Origin: CAMDWQ01 sp964497635
GTDB taxonomy: Bacteria; Omnitrophota; Gorgyraeia; 2-02-FULL-51-18
Assembly: GCA_964497635.1 (NCBI GenBank)
Contig: CAZCDB010000003.1
Coordinates: forward strand, 1 to 45,519
Length of the DNA: 45,519 bases
Direction: 5' to 3'
Numbering within the stretch: the first letter of the stretch is position 1; each line of letters begins with the position of its first letter. This document shows, piece by piece, positions 15,367 through 23,467 of the stretch. Below the pieces are notes generated by a model, which did no database searches, was not told the origin of the DNA, and saw nothing but the letters and a program-made list of their open reading frames with translations. The translations under genes and the position numbers were made by a program.

Positions 15367-16033
15367 GCCTTCCCAGATCAAGGGTAAGTTGATCGCGATC
15401 GAGGGCACGGATGGGACGGGCCGCTCGACTCAAGTGGCGCTTTTAAAAAACTGGCTCGAAGTCCAAGGGTACGCCGTGCTTGAGACCGGGTGGGCGCGCT
15501 CCAACCTCATGCAAAAATCCATTGAGCTAGCCAAAAGCGGCAACATCATGGACCGGATGACATTCACTCTTTTGTACGCGACAGATTTTGCCGACCGTTT
15601 TGAAAATCAGATCATGCCAGCGCTTAAATCAGGACATATCGTTTTGACGGACCGCTACATTTTCACCGCTTTTGTTCGGGACGCGGTGCGTGAGCCTGAT
15701 CAGCAGTGGATCCGCAATCTTTTTGGTTTTGCCATCATTCCTCATCTGGTGATTTATCTTAAAATCAAGGTGGAGGATTTGATTCCGCGTGTGATTGAGA
15801 CGGGTGGGATGAATTATTGGGAAGCCGGCATGGACTTACATATGGGCCAGGATTTATTTGATAGTTTTGCCAACTACCAATCCGCTTTGATTAAAGAGTA
15901 TGACAAGCTGGCCAAAGAATTTAGCTTTGAGGTCGTGGAGGCAGAAAAAAGCGTTGAAGAAATCCATGACAAAATCAAAGAAAGAGTCAAAGATATCCTA
16001 AGCTCTTCTAAAAAGACCAAGCATGCCCCCTAA
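15320..16033 (+). CDS. Thymidylate-kinase paralogue with altered Walker A
   Basis: 237 aa, clearly a tandem duplicate of the gene before it (shared ATDFADR, TDRYIFTAFVRDAVRE, QQWIRNLF, WEAGMDLHMGQD). The P-loop reads GTDGTGRST: the invariant Lys is Arg35 (codon CGC at 15422-15424). In most P-loop kinases that change cripples phosphoryl transfer, so this copy may be a regulatory, structural or differently specific partner. The reading frame is intact and well conserved, so it is not a pseudogene. AGGA lies before the ATG; the start is inside the upstream gene and its end overlaps the response regulator by 11 bases, so all three are translationally coupled. Confidence 0.75.
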   Translation: MPENPKYFGENLAYLKPSQIKGKLIAIEGTDGTGRSTQVALLKNWLEVQGYAVLETGWARSNLMQKSIELAKSGNIMDRMTFTLLYATDFADRFENQIMPALKSGHIVLTDRYIFTAFVRDAVREPDQQWIRNLFGFAIIPHLVIYLKIKVEDLIPRVIETGGMNYWEAGMDLHMGQDLFDSFANYQSALIKEYDKLAKEFSFEVVEAEKSVEEIHDKIKERVKDILSSSKKTKHAP

Positions 16034-16718
16034 ATCCTGTATCCTGGTCATCGATGATGAAAAGGATATCGTTAAGCTTCTCCAATACAATCTCGAAAAA
16101 GAAGGTTATCAAGTGTTGTCCGCACTCTCTGGCGAAGAAGGTTTGGAGGCCGCTCGAAATAAAAAACCGGATCTGATTCTTTTAGATCTAATGCTTCCCG
16201 GAGTTGACGGTCTTGAGGTGTGCCGACTTTTAAAGACGGATCCCAAGACCCGCTTGATTCCTGTCATGATGCTCACAGCCAAGGGGAGCGAGATTGATCA
16301 GGTGGTTGGACTGGAGCTTGGAGCTTCTGATTATGTTCCCAAGCCCTTCAGCGTGAAAGTGGTTCTAGCCCGAGTCAAAAATCTTCTTCGCGCTAAAGCA
16401 AGCCCGCAAGAAGCCACAACTCCTCTATTAAAAGCAGGAGGGATTTTGCTAGATCGTGAGAGGCACCGGGTGACTCTTCAGGGAAAACCGATTGAGCTGA
16501 CAAAGCTTGAGTTTAAGATCCTAGCGTTTTTGATGGAGAACCGAGGGAAATTGTACTCTCGTGATAAAATTTTGGATGGAGTTTGGCAGGGAGAGGCTTT
16601 TGTTGTGGATCGTTCGGTGGATGCGCATATCAAAAGCCTCCGGCATAAACTTGGGAAATCTCGAGAGGTTTTGGAGACAGTCAGAGGCGAAGGTTATCGT
16701 TTTTCGGAGAAAGATTGA
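16023..16718 (+). CDS. phoB: PhoB/OmpR-family response regulator
   Basis: 231 aa. The receiver domain spans residues 5-120, with the acidic pair Asp11/Asp12, phospho-acceptor Asp55 (LILLDLMLPG), the Thr of LTAKG and the Lys of PKPF. After a linker, a winged-helix DNA-binding domain (about 135-230) has the usual ELTKLEFKIL, RDKILDGVW, VDRSVDAHIKSLRHKLG and VRGEGYRF segments. Transcription factor activated by the kinase encoded next. The PhoB name rests on resemblance and on the ppx context; other OmpR-family roles are possible. The start overlaps the kinase-like gene upstream by 11 bases. Confidence 0.85.
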   Translation: MPPKSCILVIDDEKDIVKLLQYNLEKEGYQVLSALSGEEGLEAARNKKPDLILLDLMLPGVDGLEVCRLLKTDPKTRLIPVMMLTAKGSEIDQVVGLELGASDYVPKPFSVKVVLARVKNLLRAKASPQEATTPLLKAGGILLDRERHRVTLQGKPIELTKLEFKILAFLMENRGKLYSRDKILDGVWQGEAFVVDRSVDAHIKSLRHKLGKSREVLETVRGEGYRFSEKD

Positions 16719-17761
16719 TGGGACTGGGTGGGGCAGAATCTCGGGATATGATCTTGGCGACGCTAGCAAGCATGGCGGAGGGAGTCCTGATGATGGACGC
16801 CAAGGGCAAAGCGCTTCTGGTCAACGAGGCATTACTCCAAACGCTTAAGCTCAAGAAAGAACAGACAGCCAAGGCCTATTATTGGGAAATATTTCGTGAC
16901 TCTGAAGTCAATCAGATGATCGAAAATGTTTTGGAAAAAAAGAAGGTGATTCAGAAAGAGCACTCAATCTTATTGTCGGATAAAACTTTTGAGATTCAGG
17001 TTTCACCGGTGATGGGAGGAGAGGAGTTTCTTGGGGCGGTGGCGGTTTTTCACGATGTCACACGGCTTAAAAAACTAGAGAAAATGCGCACGGAGTTTGT
17101 GGCCAATGTATCGCATGAGCTTAAAACCCCTCTCACCGCTATCCTGGGATTTGTTGAGACCTTAAAAGATGGGGCGGTGGACGATCCGGCTTGCCGCATT
17201 GGTTTTTTGACGACGATTGAGGAGCATGCTAAGAACTTGCGAGAATTGGTTGAGGATCAACTTTTTCTATCCTCGATTGAGTCGGGCAAAAGCCTCCTAA
17301 GAATCCAGTCTTGTGACTTGGATAAGATCCTCGAGCGAGCGGTGAGCTATCTTCAGTTTAAGATTTCAGAGAAGAAAATCATTTTTGAAAAAGAAATCAT
17401 TCCCCAACCCTTTTTAATCTCCGTGGATCCTGCCTTATTTGAAAGAGTTCTCATCAATCTTTTGGATAATGCCGTCAAATACAGCCACTCCGGCGGAAAG
17501 ATTGGGGTCCGGGCGTACAGGGAAATGGATAGTATTTGCATTGAGATCCAGGATCAAGGGATTGGGATTTCGGAGTCGGATCAGAGGAGAATTTTTGAGA
17601 GGTTTTATCGGGTTGATAAAAGTCGCTCTCGTGACAGTGGGGGCGCGGGGCTGGGTCTTGCGATTACCAAGCATATTATCGAGAGCCATGGAGGTGTGGT
17701 GGAGGTTGAAAGTGTTCTCCAAAAAGGCTCGAAGTTTACCCTCCGCCTGCAGTATAATTAA
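16718..17761 (+). CDS. phoR: PhoR-like sensor histidine kinase without membrane segments
   Basis: 347 aa from the ATG at 16718, which overlaps the regulator stop by one base (TGATG) and has GGAGA upstream. A TTG three bases earlier is less likely. A PAS domain spans about residues 10-115. HisKA has the phospho-acceptor His133 in NVSHELKTPLTAI. The ATPase domain has NLLDNAVKYS, DQGIGIS, IFERFYRVD and GGAGLGLAI. It lacks the transmembrane helices and periplasmic region of E. coli PhoR, so it should sense a cytosolic signal or be docked by a partner. No phoU or pst genes are in the window. Confidence 0.85.
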   Translation: MGLGGAESRDMILATLASMAEGVLMMDAKGKALLVNEALLQTLKLKKEQTAKAYYWEIFRDSEVNQMIENVLEKKKVIQKEHSILLSDKTFEIQVSPVMGGEEFLGAVAVFHDVTRLKKLEKMRTEFVANVSHELKTPLTAILGFVETLKDGAVDDPACRIGFLTTIEEHAKNLRELVEDQLFLSSIESGKSLLRIQSCDLDKILERAVSYLQFKISEKKIIFEKEIIPQPFLISVDPALFERVLINLLDNAVKYSHSGGKIGVRAYREMDSICIEIQDQGIGISESDQRRIFERFYRVDKSRSRDSGGAGLGLAITKHIIESHGGVVEVESVLQKGSKFTLRLQYN

Positions 17762-17764
17762 AAG

Positions 17765-18442
17765 ATGACCAAAGAGTCGCTCAAAGATCATGGGTTAGTG
17801 CTTGTCAGCGGAGGCGTTGAAAGCTCAGTTCTTCTAGCGGAAGCTCTCTCGCGCTATAGCAAAGTCACCCCGCTTTATATTCGCAATCATCTGCGTTGGG
17901 AAGAGGCAGAACTTTTTTGGCTCAAGTCTTTTCATCGCGGTCTCCGCTCCCCGAAGCTCGAACCAATCAAGATCGTGGATCTTCCCATGCGGGATACTTA
18001 TGATCGCCACTGGAGCATCACCGGGATCAAAGTGCCCGGCCCCAAATCTAAAGATGAGTCGATGTATCTGCCGGGAAGAAATATTTTATTTTTATCCAAA
18101 GCAGCTTGCGTGGCGGCTCTTTGTGGAGTCTCGGTGATCGAGATTGGGGTACTCAAAGGCAATCCGTTTAAAGACAGCTCCAAAGCTTTCTTGAGTAAGA
18201 TGGAAGATGTATTGTCACTGGGCCTAGACGAGCCGATTGAGATCCGGGCTCCTTTTCAAAAAATAAAAAAAGAAGAAGTTTTAATTCTTGGAAAAAATCT
18301 GCCACTGGAGCTTACTTTTTCCTGCGTCAATCCCAAGGGATTTGAGCACTGTGGGGATTGCAATAAATGTACGGAGAGAAAAAAAGCTTTCTTCGCTGCC
18401 GGGATTTTTGACAAAACTCGGTACAAAAAATCTGGGGTCTGA
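17765..18442 (+). CDS. queC: QueC-like PP-loop protein (7-cyano-7-deazaguanine synthase family)
   Basis: 225 aa. ATP-dependent amidation/dehydration of 7-carboxy-7-deazaguanine to preQ0 is the expected reaction. The N-terminal PP-loop is SGGVES (residues 15-20), with Glu19 where most QueC proteins have Asp. YLPGRNILFLSKAACVAALCG matches the QueC YxPxRN segment. Near the C-terminus a Cys-x8-Cys-x2-Cys-x2-Cys cluster (SCVNPKGFEHCGDCNKC) is the QueC zinc site. No queD, queE or queF is nearby, so the partners must be elsewhere or the protein acts in another pathway. It follows the kinase gene by three bases and abuts panE. Confidence 0.75.
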   Translation: MTKESLKDHGLVLVSGGVESSVLLAEALSRYSKVTPLYIRNHLRWEEAELFWLKSFHRGLRSPKLEPIKIVDLPMRDTYDRHWSITGIKVPGPKSKDESMYLPGRNILFLSKAACVAALCGVSVIEIGVLKGNPFKDSSKAFLSKMEDVLSLGLDEPIEIRAPFQKIKKEEVLILGKNLPLELTFSCVNPKGFEHCGDCNKCTERKKAFFAAGIFDKTRYKKSGV

Positions 18443-19390
18443 TTGAAAATTTTAGTTTTTGGGGCTGGTGGCGTGGGGAGTGTTCTGGGTGGATTTTTGG
18501 CGCGGACGGGTCATGAAGTCTCGCTTTTGGGACGTCCCTGGCATCTGGATGTAGTCCGTAAAAATGGCCTCTCGATTACCGGGATCTGGGGAGAATACCG
18601 GATCAAAGCGTTTGATCTCTACACGGAGGTGGCACAAATAAAAGCGGCTGGCGCCACTTTTGATCTTATCCTTCTGACAGTAAAATCTTACGATACCTTG
18701 CGTGCGGTTGAAGAAATTCAAACACTTCTTCAAGAAAATACGATGGTACTCTCTCTTCAAAATGGTTTGGGAAACATCGAAGCCATGCTGTCCAAAATTC
18801 CTAAGGATCAACTGCTTGCTGGGCGGGTCATTTTTGGAGTGGATACGCTCCCTGGGACTGTTCGTGTGACGGTCAACGCCGACTCGGTATACATCGGTCC
18901 GATTCCGGATGGCAGCCCAAAATTAAGCGCTGAGCGCATGGCCGTCATCCTCAATACTGCCAAAATTCCCTCCGAGCCTGTCAAAAATATTTTACCCAAG
19001 CTTTGGTCGAAGGTGATTTATAACTCCAGCCTTAATGCAATCTGCGCGTTGGGCCAGATGCCTTATGGGAAAATCTTGGAGCAGGAAAAAACACGTCAGC
19101 AAATGCAGGCGATTGTGCGGGAGTGTTATGCCGTGGCTCGGGCAGAAAACTTGTTGTTAGAACCTGCCACTGCCGAAGAATACATCGAGCTTCTCGAAAA
19201 TAAATTGATTCCCAAAACAGCCACTCACTTTCCATCGATGCTTCAGGATTTAAAGCGTGGGAAAAAAACAGAAATTGACTCTCTCAATGGTGCGATTGTG
19301 CAGCTAGGTTTGCAGAAAGGGGTATCGACACCTGTTAATTTTGAAATTACCAATCGTATTTATTCACACAACACTTCTCCCTCGAATTAA
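18443..19390 (+). CDS. panE: 2-dehydropantoate 2-reductase (ketopantoate reductase)
   Basis: 315 aa. NADPH-dependent reduction of ketopantoate to pantoate in coenzyme A synthesis. The Rossmann domain has FGAGGVGSVLGGFLARTGHEV at the N-terminus and an SLQNGLGN motif; the C-terminal helical domain has KLWSKVIYNSSLNAI, containing the catalytic Lys, and later PSMLQDLKRGKKTEID, typical of the family. It starts with TTG directly after the queC stop, with GGGG as a possible Shine-Dalgarno site. Last gene of the cluster that begins at ppx. Other PanE-like hydroxyacid reductases cannot be excluded. Confidence 0.85.
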   Translation: MKILVFGAGGVGSVLGGFLARTGHEVSLLGRPWHLDVVRKNGLSITGIWGEYRIKAFDLYTEVAQIKAAGATFDLILLTVKSYDTLRAVEEIQTLLQENTMVLSLQNGLGNIEAMLSKIPKDQLLAGRVIFGVDTLPGTVRVTVNADSVYIGPIPDGSPKLSAERMAVILNTAKIPSEPVKNILPKLWSKVIYNSSLNAICALGQMPYGKILEQEKTRQQMQAIVRECYAVARAENLLLEPATAEEYIELLENKLIPKTATHFPSMLQDLKRGKKTEIDSLNGAIVQLGLQKGVSTPVNFEITNRIYSHNTSPSN

Positions 19391-19468
19391 GTTTTTTTAA
19401 GCAAAAATCATTTTGAACGATTCCTGCTATATTTCTTAAGCTTTAACTCACCATATTTTAGCCCTCTA

Positions 19469-19497
19469 TTGAAGTGCTGCAAGTCATCCCGTATACT
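19469..19497 (+). promoter_or_regulatory. Sigma-70-type promoter before the first exported paralogue
   Basis: TTGAAG (19469-19474), a 17-base spacer and TATACT (19492-19497). Initiation near 19504 would leave a leader of about 65 bases. The rest of 19391-19569 is AT-rich with no other feature that I can see. Confidence 0.5.
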
Positions 19498-19569
19498 TCG
19501 CGGCGTATCGCCTCTTTTTTATTTTCTATTTATTTTCATGCAAGTTTAAATTTTATTGAAGGGTAAATT

Positions 19570-21645
19570 TTGAAAAAAAGAAAATATTTTTTGCCCATGG
19601 CAATGGGTTTATTCATTGTTTCTTTCGGAGTTTATCAGGGCGCAAGCGCCAATCCCGTATGGGTTGGCAATCTGGTGGTAATCAGCGATCTACCAAGACC
19701 CACAAGAATTTTTGAACCCGTCACACAGCTTTTAGAAAAAACAGTTTCGATTCCAAAAGAAGGTCAATTTTTTCAGCGGCCTCGAGAAAATCTCACCATT
19801 CTTCAAGAAAGGCCAATTGCTCCCCAAGAAATAAAGTCCCCGCAAGGTCCCGGCATTCAATTTTTCCCGAGGCCTATTTCAAAAAATCTGTCCAATTCGG
19901 CGACTCAAAAGGTTCCTCGAATTATCAAAGAGATCGAGCACAAGTTTGACCGTGAGAAATACGAAGCGTTTAAAGTTTTCTCTGAAGATGAGAGTGGTAA
20001 GAAAGTCCCAAAATCGGACAAAGCGGTAGTTCTTCATATCCAAACAGAGCTTGGAAAGTACCAACAAGCGCTTGTAAGGGCGGCTCAAAAAGCAGAAGTT
20101 CGTCGCCTGCATCTTGTTCGGTATTTGCTCAGAGAATCTCAGGGATTTCACCTCACTCCCAAGACAATTCCCTATGTTCGGACCGTTTTTTCATCTTTTT
20201 TAAACGTGATCAGTCCCTGGGTGGGCCCTGCGTCTCTGGATTGTACTTCGCGTGTTTTATCGGATCAGAACCGATTTTCTGTAAATCCTGAAAATCTTCG
20301 TAACACCCGCACTTTTCTTGAAAATAATCTGACCGAGGGAGGACTTCCTCTTTCTTACCAGTGTGAGACGGACTATTGGAAACAGTTGAAATCTCCCATG
20401 GACCGAGTGGACTCTGTCCTTGAGCGTGTGATCGTCAAATACAGTGTCAATATTTACGACTCTGCCGTATGGCAGATCGCCTTATCTGTTTTTGAATCCG
20501 ACCGCTCTTCCAAGCTTGTCGACGCGCACACCCAGAGAATGATCTCCGGTACCTCCGGAAGACTTCAGGACATCCGCGCCTATGGGCCCGATTTTAAGTA
20601 CGGTGAAAAGCGAAAAGTTTTAAAACGTGATAACGCTTTTTTCTTTCGCATCATCGCGGATGAATATATTCAAGAAGATCCTCTGGGTGAAAATGAGCTG
20701 GAGGGATATCCCAATTTTAAAACGGTTCACCATGAAGATTGGAAACCGATTACCGGAGAGCAGGCGTGGGCGGCGATCATTGGCCCTATTCAAGTGGCCT
20801 ATGAAAAATACGGTGAGGACATTCCTTTGAAATGTCCTGAGATGCGTCTAGCGATGAGCATTCTTCCGGCACTCGAAGCAATGGAGAGTCGATCCGGAGC
20901 GATTTACCACGCGCCGGCCGGGACTCATGGAAAAAATCCTCATGACATCTCTAATGAAAATAATTTTTCGATGTACGCAGCACTGAGGATGCTGTATCAA
21001 TCTCTAGAAAAAAAAGATCCCTTTAACGCCGAAAGGGTCCGTAAATTGCTCCGCGTACAGGAACGTTATTTTAGAAAATACGCTTATGACCAGGAGAGTG
21101 GTATTTTTTATCAGGGAGGGTTTTATGTTGAGGGAGAGTTTATCCCCACTCGGATTTTTGCCGTGGACTGTCAGACTTGGGGCATCGCTTCTCTTGGGGT
21201 TGAAAAAGTAGATGCCATGTTTGGTGAGGGAACCTCTTACAAGATTTGGAAAAACACGGTACAACGCGCTGGATACTTTGATGAATTTGGAAGTCTCATG
21301 GGGGTAGGATTTACCGATGACCATCGCATTCTGTCTGTGGAGTGGACTTGCGGAGCCATTTTGGCTACCCGGAAAATGGCAGAGGCTTACCGAGATACTC
21401 ATCCGGACTGGGCTCGTGAATGCGCTCTGGATGCCGTTTCGATGCGTCATGGAGTTGAAGAGGTAAAGACCCATCCTACCGAAGACTCTACCGCTTATCT
21501 TTATGCCAACAATCGTTATTTTATCCCGTTTGGTTGGTGGGCCAACCCCATCCCAAGTCTTGTTTCATCGGCTTGGATTATTTTAATCGATTTGGATTAT
21601 GACCCGTTTATCTTAGGTGGCGGACCTTCTTTCGTGCGCTCTTAA
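19570..21645 (+). CDS. Exported protein, possible (alpha/alpha)-barrel glycoside hydrolase, copy 1
   Basis: 691 aa. Starts with TTG preceded by AAGGG. Signal peptide (FLPMAMGLFIVSFGVYQGASA). Residues about 30-220 are a poorly conserved N-terminal region that copy 2 largely lacks. From about 230 on it is a strong match to copy 2: YDSAVWQIALSVF, HHEDWKPITGEQAWAAIIGP, YHAP.GT and ENNFSMYAALRML, FAVDCQTWGIASLG, SVEWTCGAIL, and RYFIPFGWWANPIPS. Alternating helices and conserved Trp, Glu, Asp and His residues suggest a six-hairpin toroid such as several glycoside hydrolase families have. No family is recognised and the catalytic residues are not assigned. The alpha-glucan enzymes encoded next door support a carbohydrate role, by inference only. 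Confidence 0.65.
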   Translation: MKKRKYFLPMAMGLFIVSFGVYQGASANPVWVGNLVVISDLPRPTRIFEPVTQLLEKTVSIPKEGQFFQRPRENLTILQERPIAPQEIKSPQGPGIQFFPRPISKNLSNSATQKVPRIIKEIEHKFDREKYEAFKVFSEDESGKKVPKSDKAVVLHIQTELGKYQQALVRAAQKAEVRRLHLVRYLLRESQGFHLTPKTIPYVRTVFSSFLNVISPWVGPASLDCTSRVLSDQNRFSVNPENLRNTRTFLENNLTEGGLPLSYQCETDYWKQLKSPMDRVDSVLERVIVKYSVNIYDSAVWQIALSVFESDRSSKLVDAHTQRMISGTSGRLQDIRAYGPDFKYGEKRKVLKRDNAFFFRIIADEYIQEDPLGENELEGYPNFKTVHHEDWKPITGEQAWAAIIGPIQVAYEKYGEDIPLKCPEMRLAMSILPALEAMESRSGAIYHAPAGTHGKNPHDISNENNFSMYAALRMLYQSLEKKDPFNAERVRKLLRVQERYFRKYAYDQESGIFYQGGFYVEGEFIPTRIFAVDCQTWGIASLGVEKVDAMFGEGTSYKIWKNTVQRAGYFDEFGSLMGVGFTDDHRILSVEWTCGAILATRKMAEAYRDTHPDWARECALDAVSMRHGVEEVKTHPTEDSTAYLYANNRYFIPFGWWANPIPSLVSSAWIILIDLDYDPFILGGGPSFVRS

Positions 21646-21655
21646 AAGGTGGATG

Positions 21656-21684
21656 TTGAAATGAGTTTGGCAATTTCGTATCAT
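21656..21684 (+). promoter_or_regulatory. Promoter of a leaderless transcript for copy 2
   Basis: TTGAAA (21656-21661), exactly 17 bases, TATCAT (21679-21684), then 7 bases to the ATG at 21692. Transcription should start at the A of ATG. This is the clearest leaderless case in the window because both promoter boxes are present. Confidence 0.6.
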
Positions 21685-21691
21685 TGAAGCC

Positions 21692-23350
21692 ATGCCAAAC
21701 AGAAGCTTAAAAGTTTTTTTTGTTTTTTCATTAATTTTATTCATTTTTTCTTGTGTGTCCTCCGAGGCTTACGAGTATTCCAGATCCAAAAGATACCTTA
21801 ATCAGAAACGTTATCAGCTTTTTTCATCGTATGCGGCGGTGATGGGGGATATTGGGCAGGTCATTCCCGGCCATAGCGAAGCGAAGCGTTTTGAAAGAAA
21901 CATGCGGCTTTACGAGAGAAAATTTTCAAGAATTTTGACGCGACGGATGCAGTCTCCCCCTAAAAATGTGGCCTGGGCAGCTCCCTCCTTAAAAATTGAT
22001 AAAAATCAGACGGAAGCCATCCGAAATTTTCTAATCCACAATGTTTCGGGTACACGCATGCCTCTCTCATTCTACGCGACCAGAGATTATTGGAAAAACT
22101 TGAATGAAAGTGTCAGTTTGGTGGAGACGGTTTTGGAGCGGACTCTGGTAACCAACAGTCTCAATATCTACGATGGGGCTGTCTGGCAAATTGCTCTTGC
22201 GGCTTACCCATCCGCTCAAAGTTTAGCTCTGGTTGATCTTCATACAGAGCGGCTTGCCAGTGGAAAAGCGGGAGATATTTATGATCTCAAGGCTTACGGC
22301 CCCTCTTTTCGCTATGGAGACAGTGAAATGATGATGGACCGTGATGGAAGTTATTTTTTCCGTATGATCTCTGATCAATATCTTCAAGAAGATCCCTTAG
22401 GTAAGAATGAAGTCCACGGGTTTCCCAATAACGACCGAGTGCATCACGAAGATTGGAAGCCAATTACCGGCGAGCAGGCCTGGGCGGCAATCATCGGGCC
22501 TTTGCAGGTGGCTTATTTGAAATATGGTGATGAGATTCCGATGGATTGTCCAGAAATGAACCTGGCTTTATCTTCGATTGAAGCCTTGGGTTTGATGCAA
22601 GGTCCTCTAGGGGCTTTGTATCACGCGCCAAGAGGGACTTTTGGCGTGCATCCAGGACTTATTTCGACGGAAAATAATTTCTCGGTTTACGCCGCACTAA
22701 AGATGCTAAAACCTATTCTAGAAAAAAATAATTTGCCGGAAGCCGAGGTGGTTTCAAAAATACTTGAAGGCCTCGAGAAGTTTTTTATTCATCATGCTTA
22801 TGACAAAAAAAGTCATGCGTTTCTTGCGGCCGGATTTTATGTCGAGGGCCGCTGGGTTCCTTCTCGTCTTTTTGCTTCGGATTGCCAAACTTGGGCGATC
22901 TTGGCTCTGGGACCGGATTGGATTGATACCCATTTAGGGGCAGGGGAAGCTTACCGAATGTGGCAGACCTTGATCCGTCTTTCTGGTCGGCGTGACAAGA
23001 ATGGGTTTTTGGAAGGAATCGGATTTACTTCGGATCAGGCGGTGACTAGCGTCGAGTGGACTTGCGGTGCGATTTTGGCGGGACGCCTCTTAGAACGTTT
23101 TTATCAAAAATCTCATCCGGATTGGGCGGCTTCTGTTCATGAGGAGATCACCCAGATGAGGGCGGGGATTGAAAAATACAAAGAAGTTTTGCCCAAAAAT
23201 AAAGGGTTGGCTTATTGGTATTCCAGTGATCGTTATTTTATCCCTTTTGGTTGGTGGGCCAATCCCATCCCGAGTCTTTGTGCCTCCTCTTGGGTTATTT
23301 TGGTGGATGTGGATTTTAATCCCTTCATTCTTGGGGGTGGTTCTAGGTAA
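21692..23350 (+). CDS. Exported protein, possible (alpha/alpha)-barrel glycoside hydrolase, copy 2
   Basis: 552 aa. Signal peptide with a lipobox-like end (LILFIFSCVSSEA): Cys21 could be lipidated, so this may be a lipoprotein. From about residue 100 it aligns closely with copy 1, with the same invariant blocks (VHHEDWKPITGEQAWAAIIGP, STENNFSVYAALKML, DCQTWAILALG, VEWTCGAIL, YFIPFGWWANPIPS, PFILGGG). Such strong conservation between tandem copies points to an enzymatic or binding core held by selection. Family unknown; see copy 1. It has its own promoter, apart from copy 1, and is followed by the giant gene after 117 bases. Confidence 0.65.
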   Translation: MPNRSLKVFFVFSLILFIFSCVSSEAYEYSRSKRYLNQKRYQLFSSYAAVMGDIGQVIPGHSEAKRFERNMRLYERKFSRILTRRMQSPPKNVAWAAPSLKIDKNQTEAIRNFLIHNVSGTRMPLSFYATRDYWKNLNESVSLVETVLERTLVTNSLNIYDGAVWQIALAAYPSAQSLALVDLHTERLASGKAGDIYDLKAYGPSFRYGDSEMMMDRDGSYFFRMISDQYLQEDPLGKNEVHGFPNNDRVHHEDWKPITGEQAWAAIIGPLQVAYLKYGDEIPMDCPEMNLALSSIEALGLMQGPLGALYHAPRGTFGVHPGLISTENNFSVYAALKMLKPILEKNNLPEAEVVSKILEGLEKFFIHHAYDKKSHAFLAAGFYVEGRWVPSRLFASDCQTWAILALGPDWIDTHLGAGEAYRMWQTLIRLSGRRDKNGFLEGIGFTSDQAVTSVEWTCGAILAGRLLERFYQKSHPDWAASVHEEITQMRAGIEKYKEVLPKNKGLAYWYSSDRYFIPFGWWANPIPSLCASSWVILVDVDFNPFILGGGSR

Positions 23351-23371
23351 TTTGTTAGTAGTATCAATTAT

Positions 23372-23400
23372 TTGAATATTGACCCTTTGTCAGGCATAAT
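23372..23400 (+). promoter_or_regulatory. Candidate promoter of the giant gene
   Basis: TTGAAT (23372-23377), a 17-base spacer and CATAAT (23395-23400). Initiation near 23407 leaves a leader of about 60 bases ending in GGAG before the TTG start at 23468. The leader also contains an 8-base palindrome GTTTAAAC. Confidence 0.45.
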
Positions 23401-23467
23401 TTCCCAAACGGATAGACCCTTCGGCTACTCGACTGCTCACTTTGTTTAAACTTTAAACGGAGAGACT

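Noticed and set aside
15320..16033. Pseudogene of tmk
   Set aside because: Only the Walker A Lys is changed; the frame is intact, and the other motifs, ribosome site and overlaps are kept.
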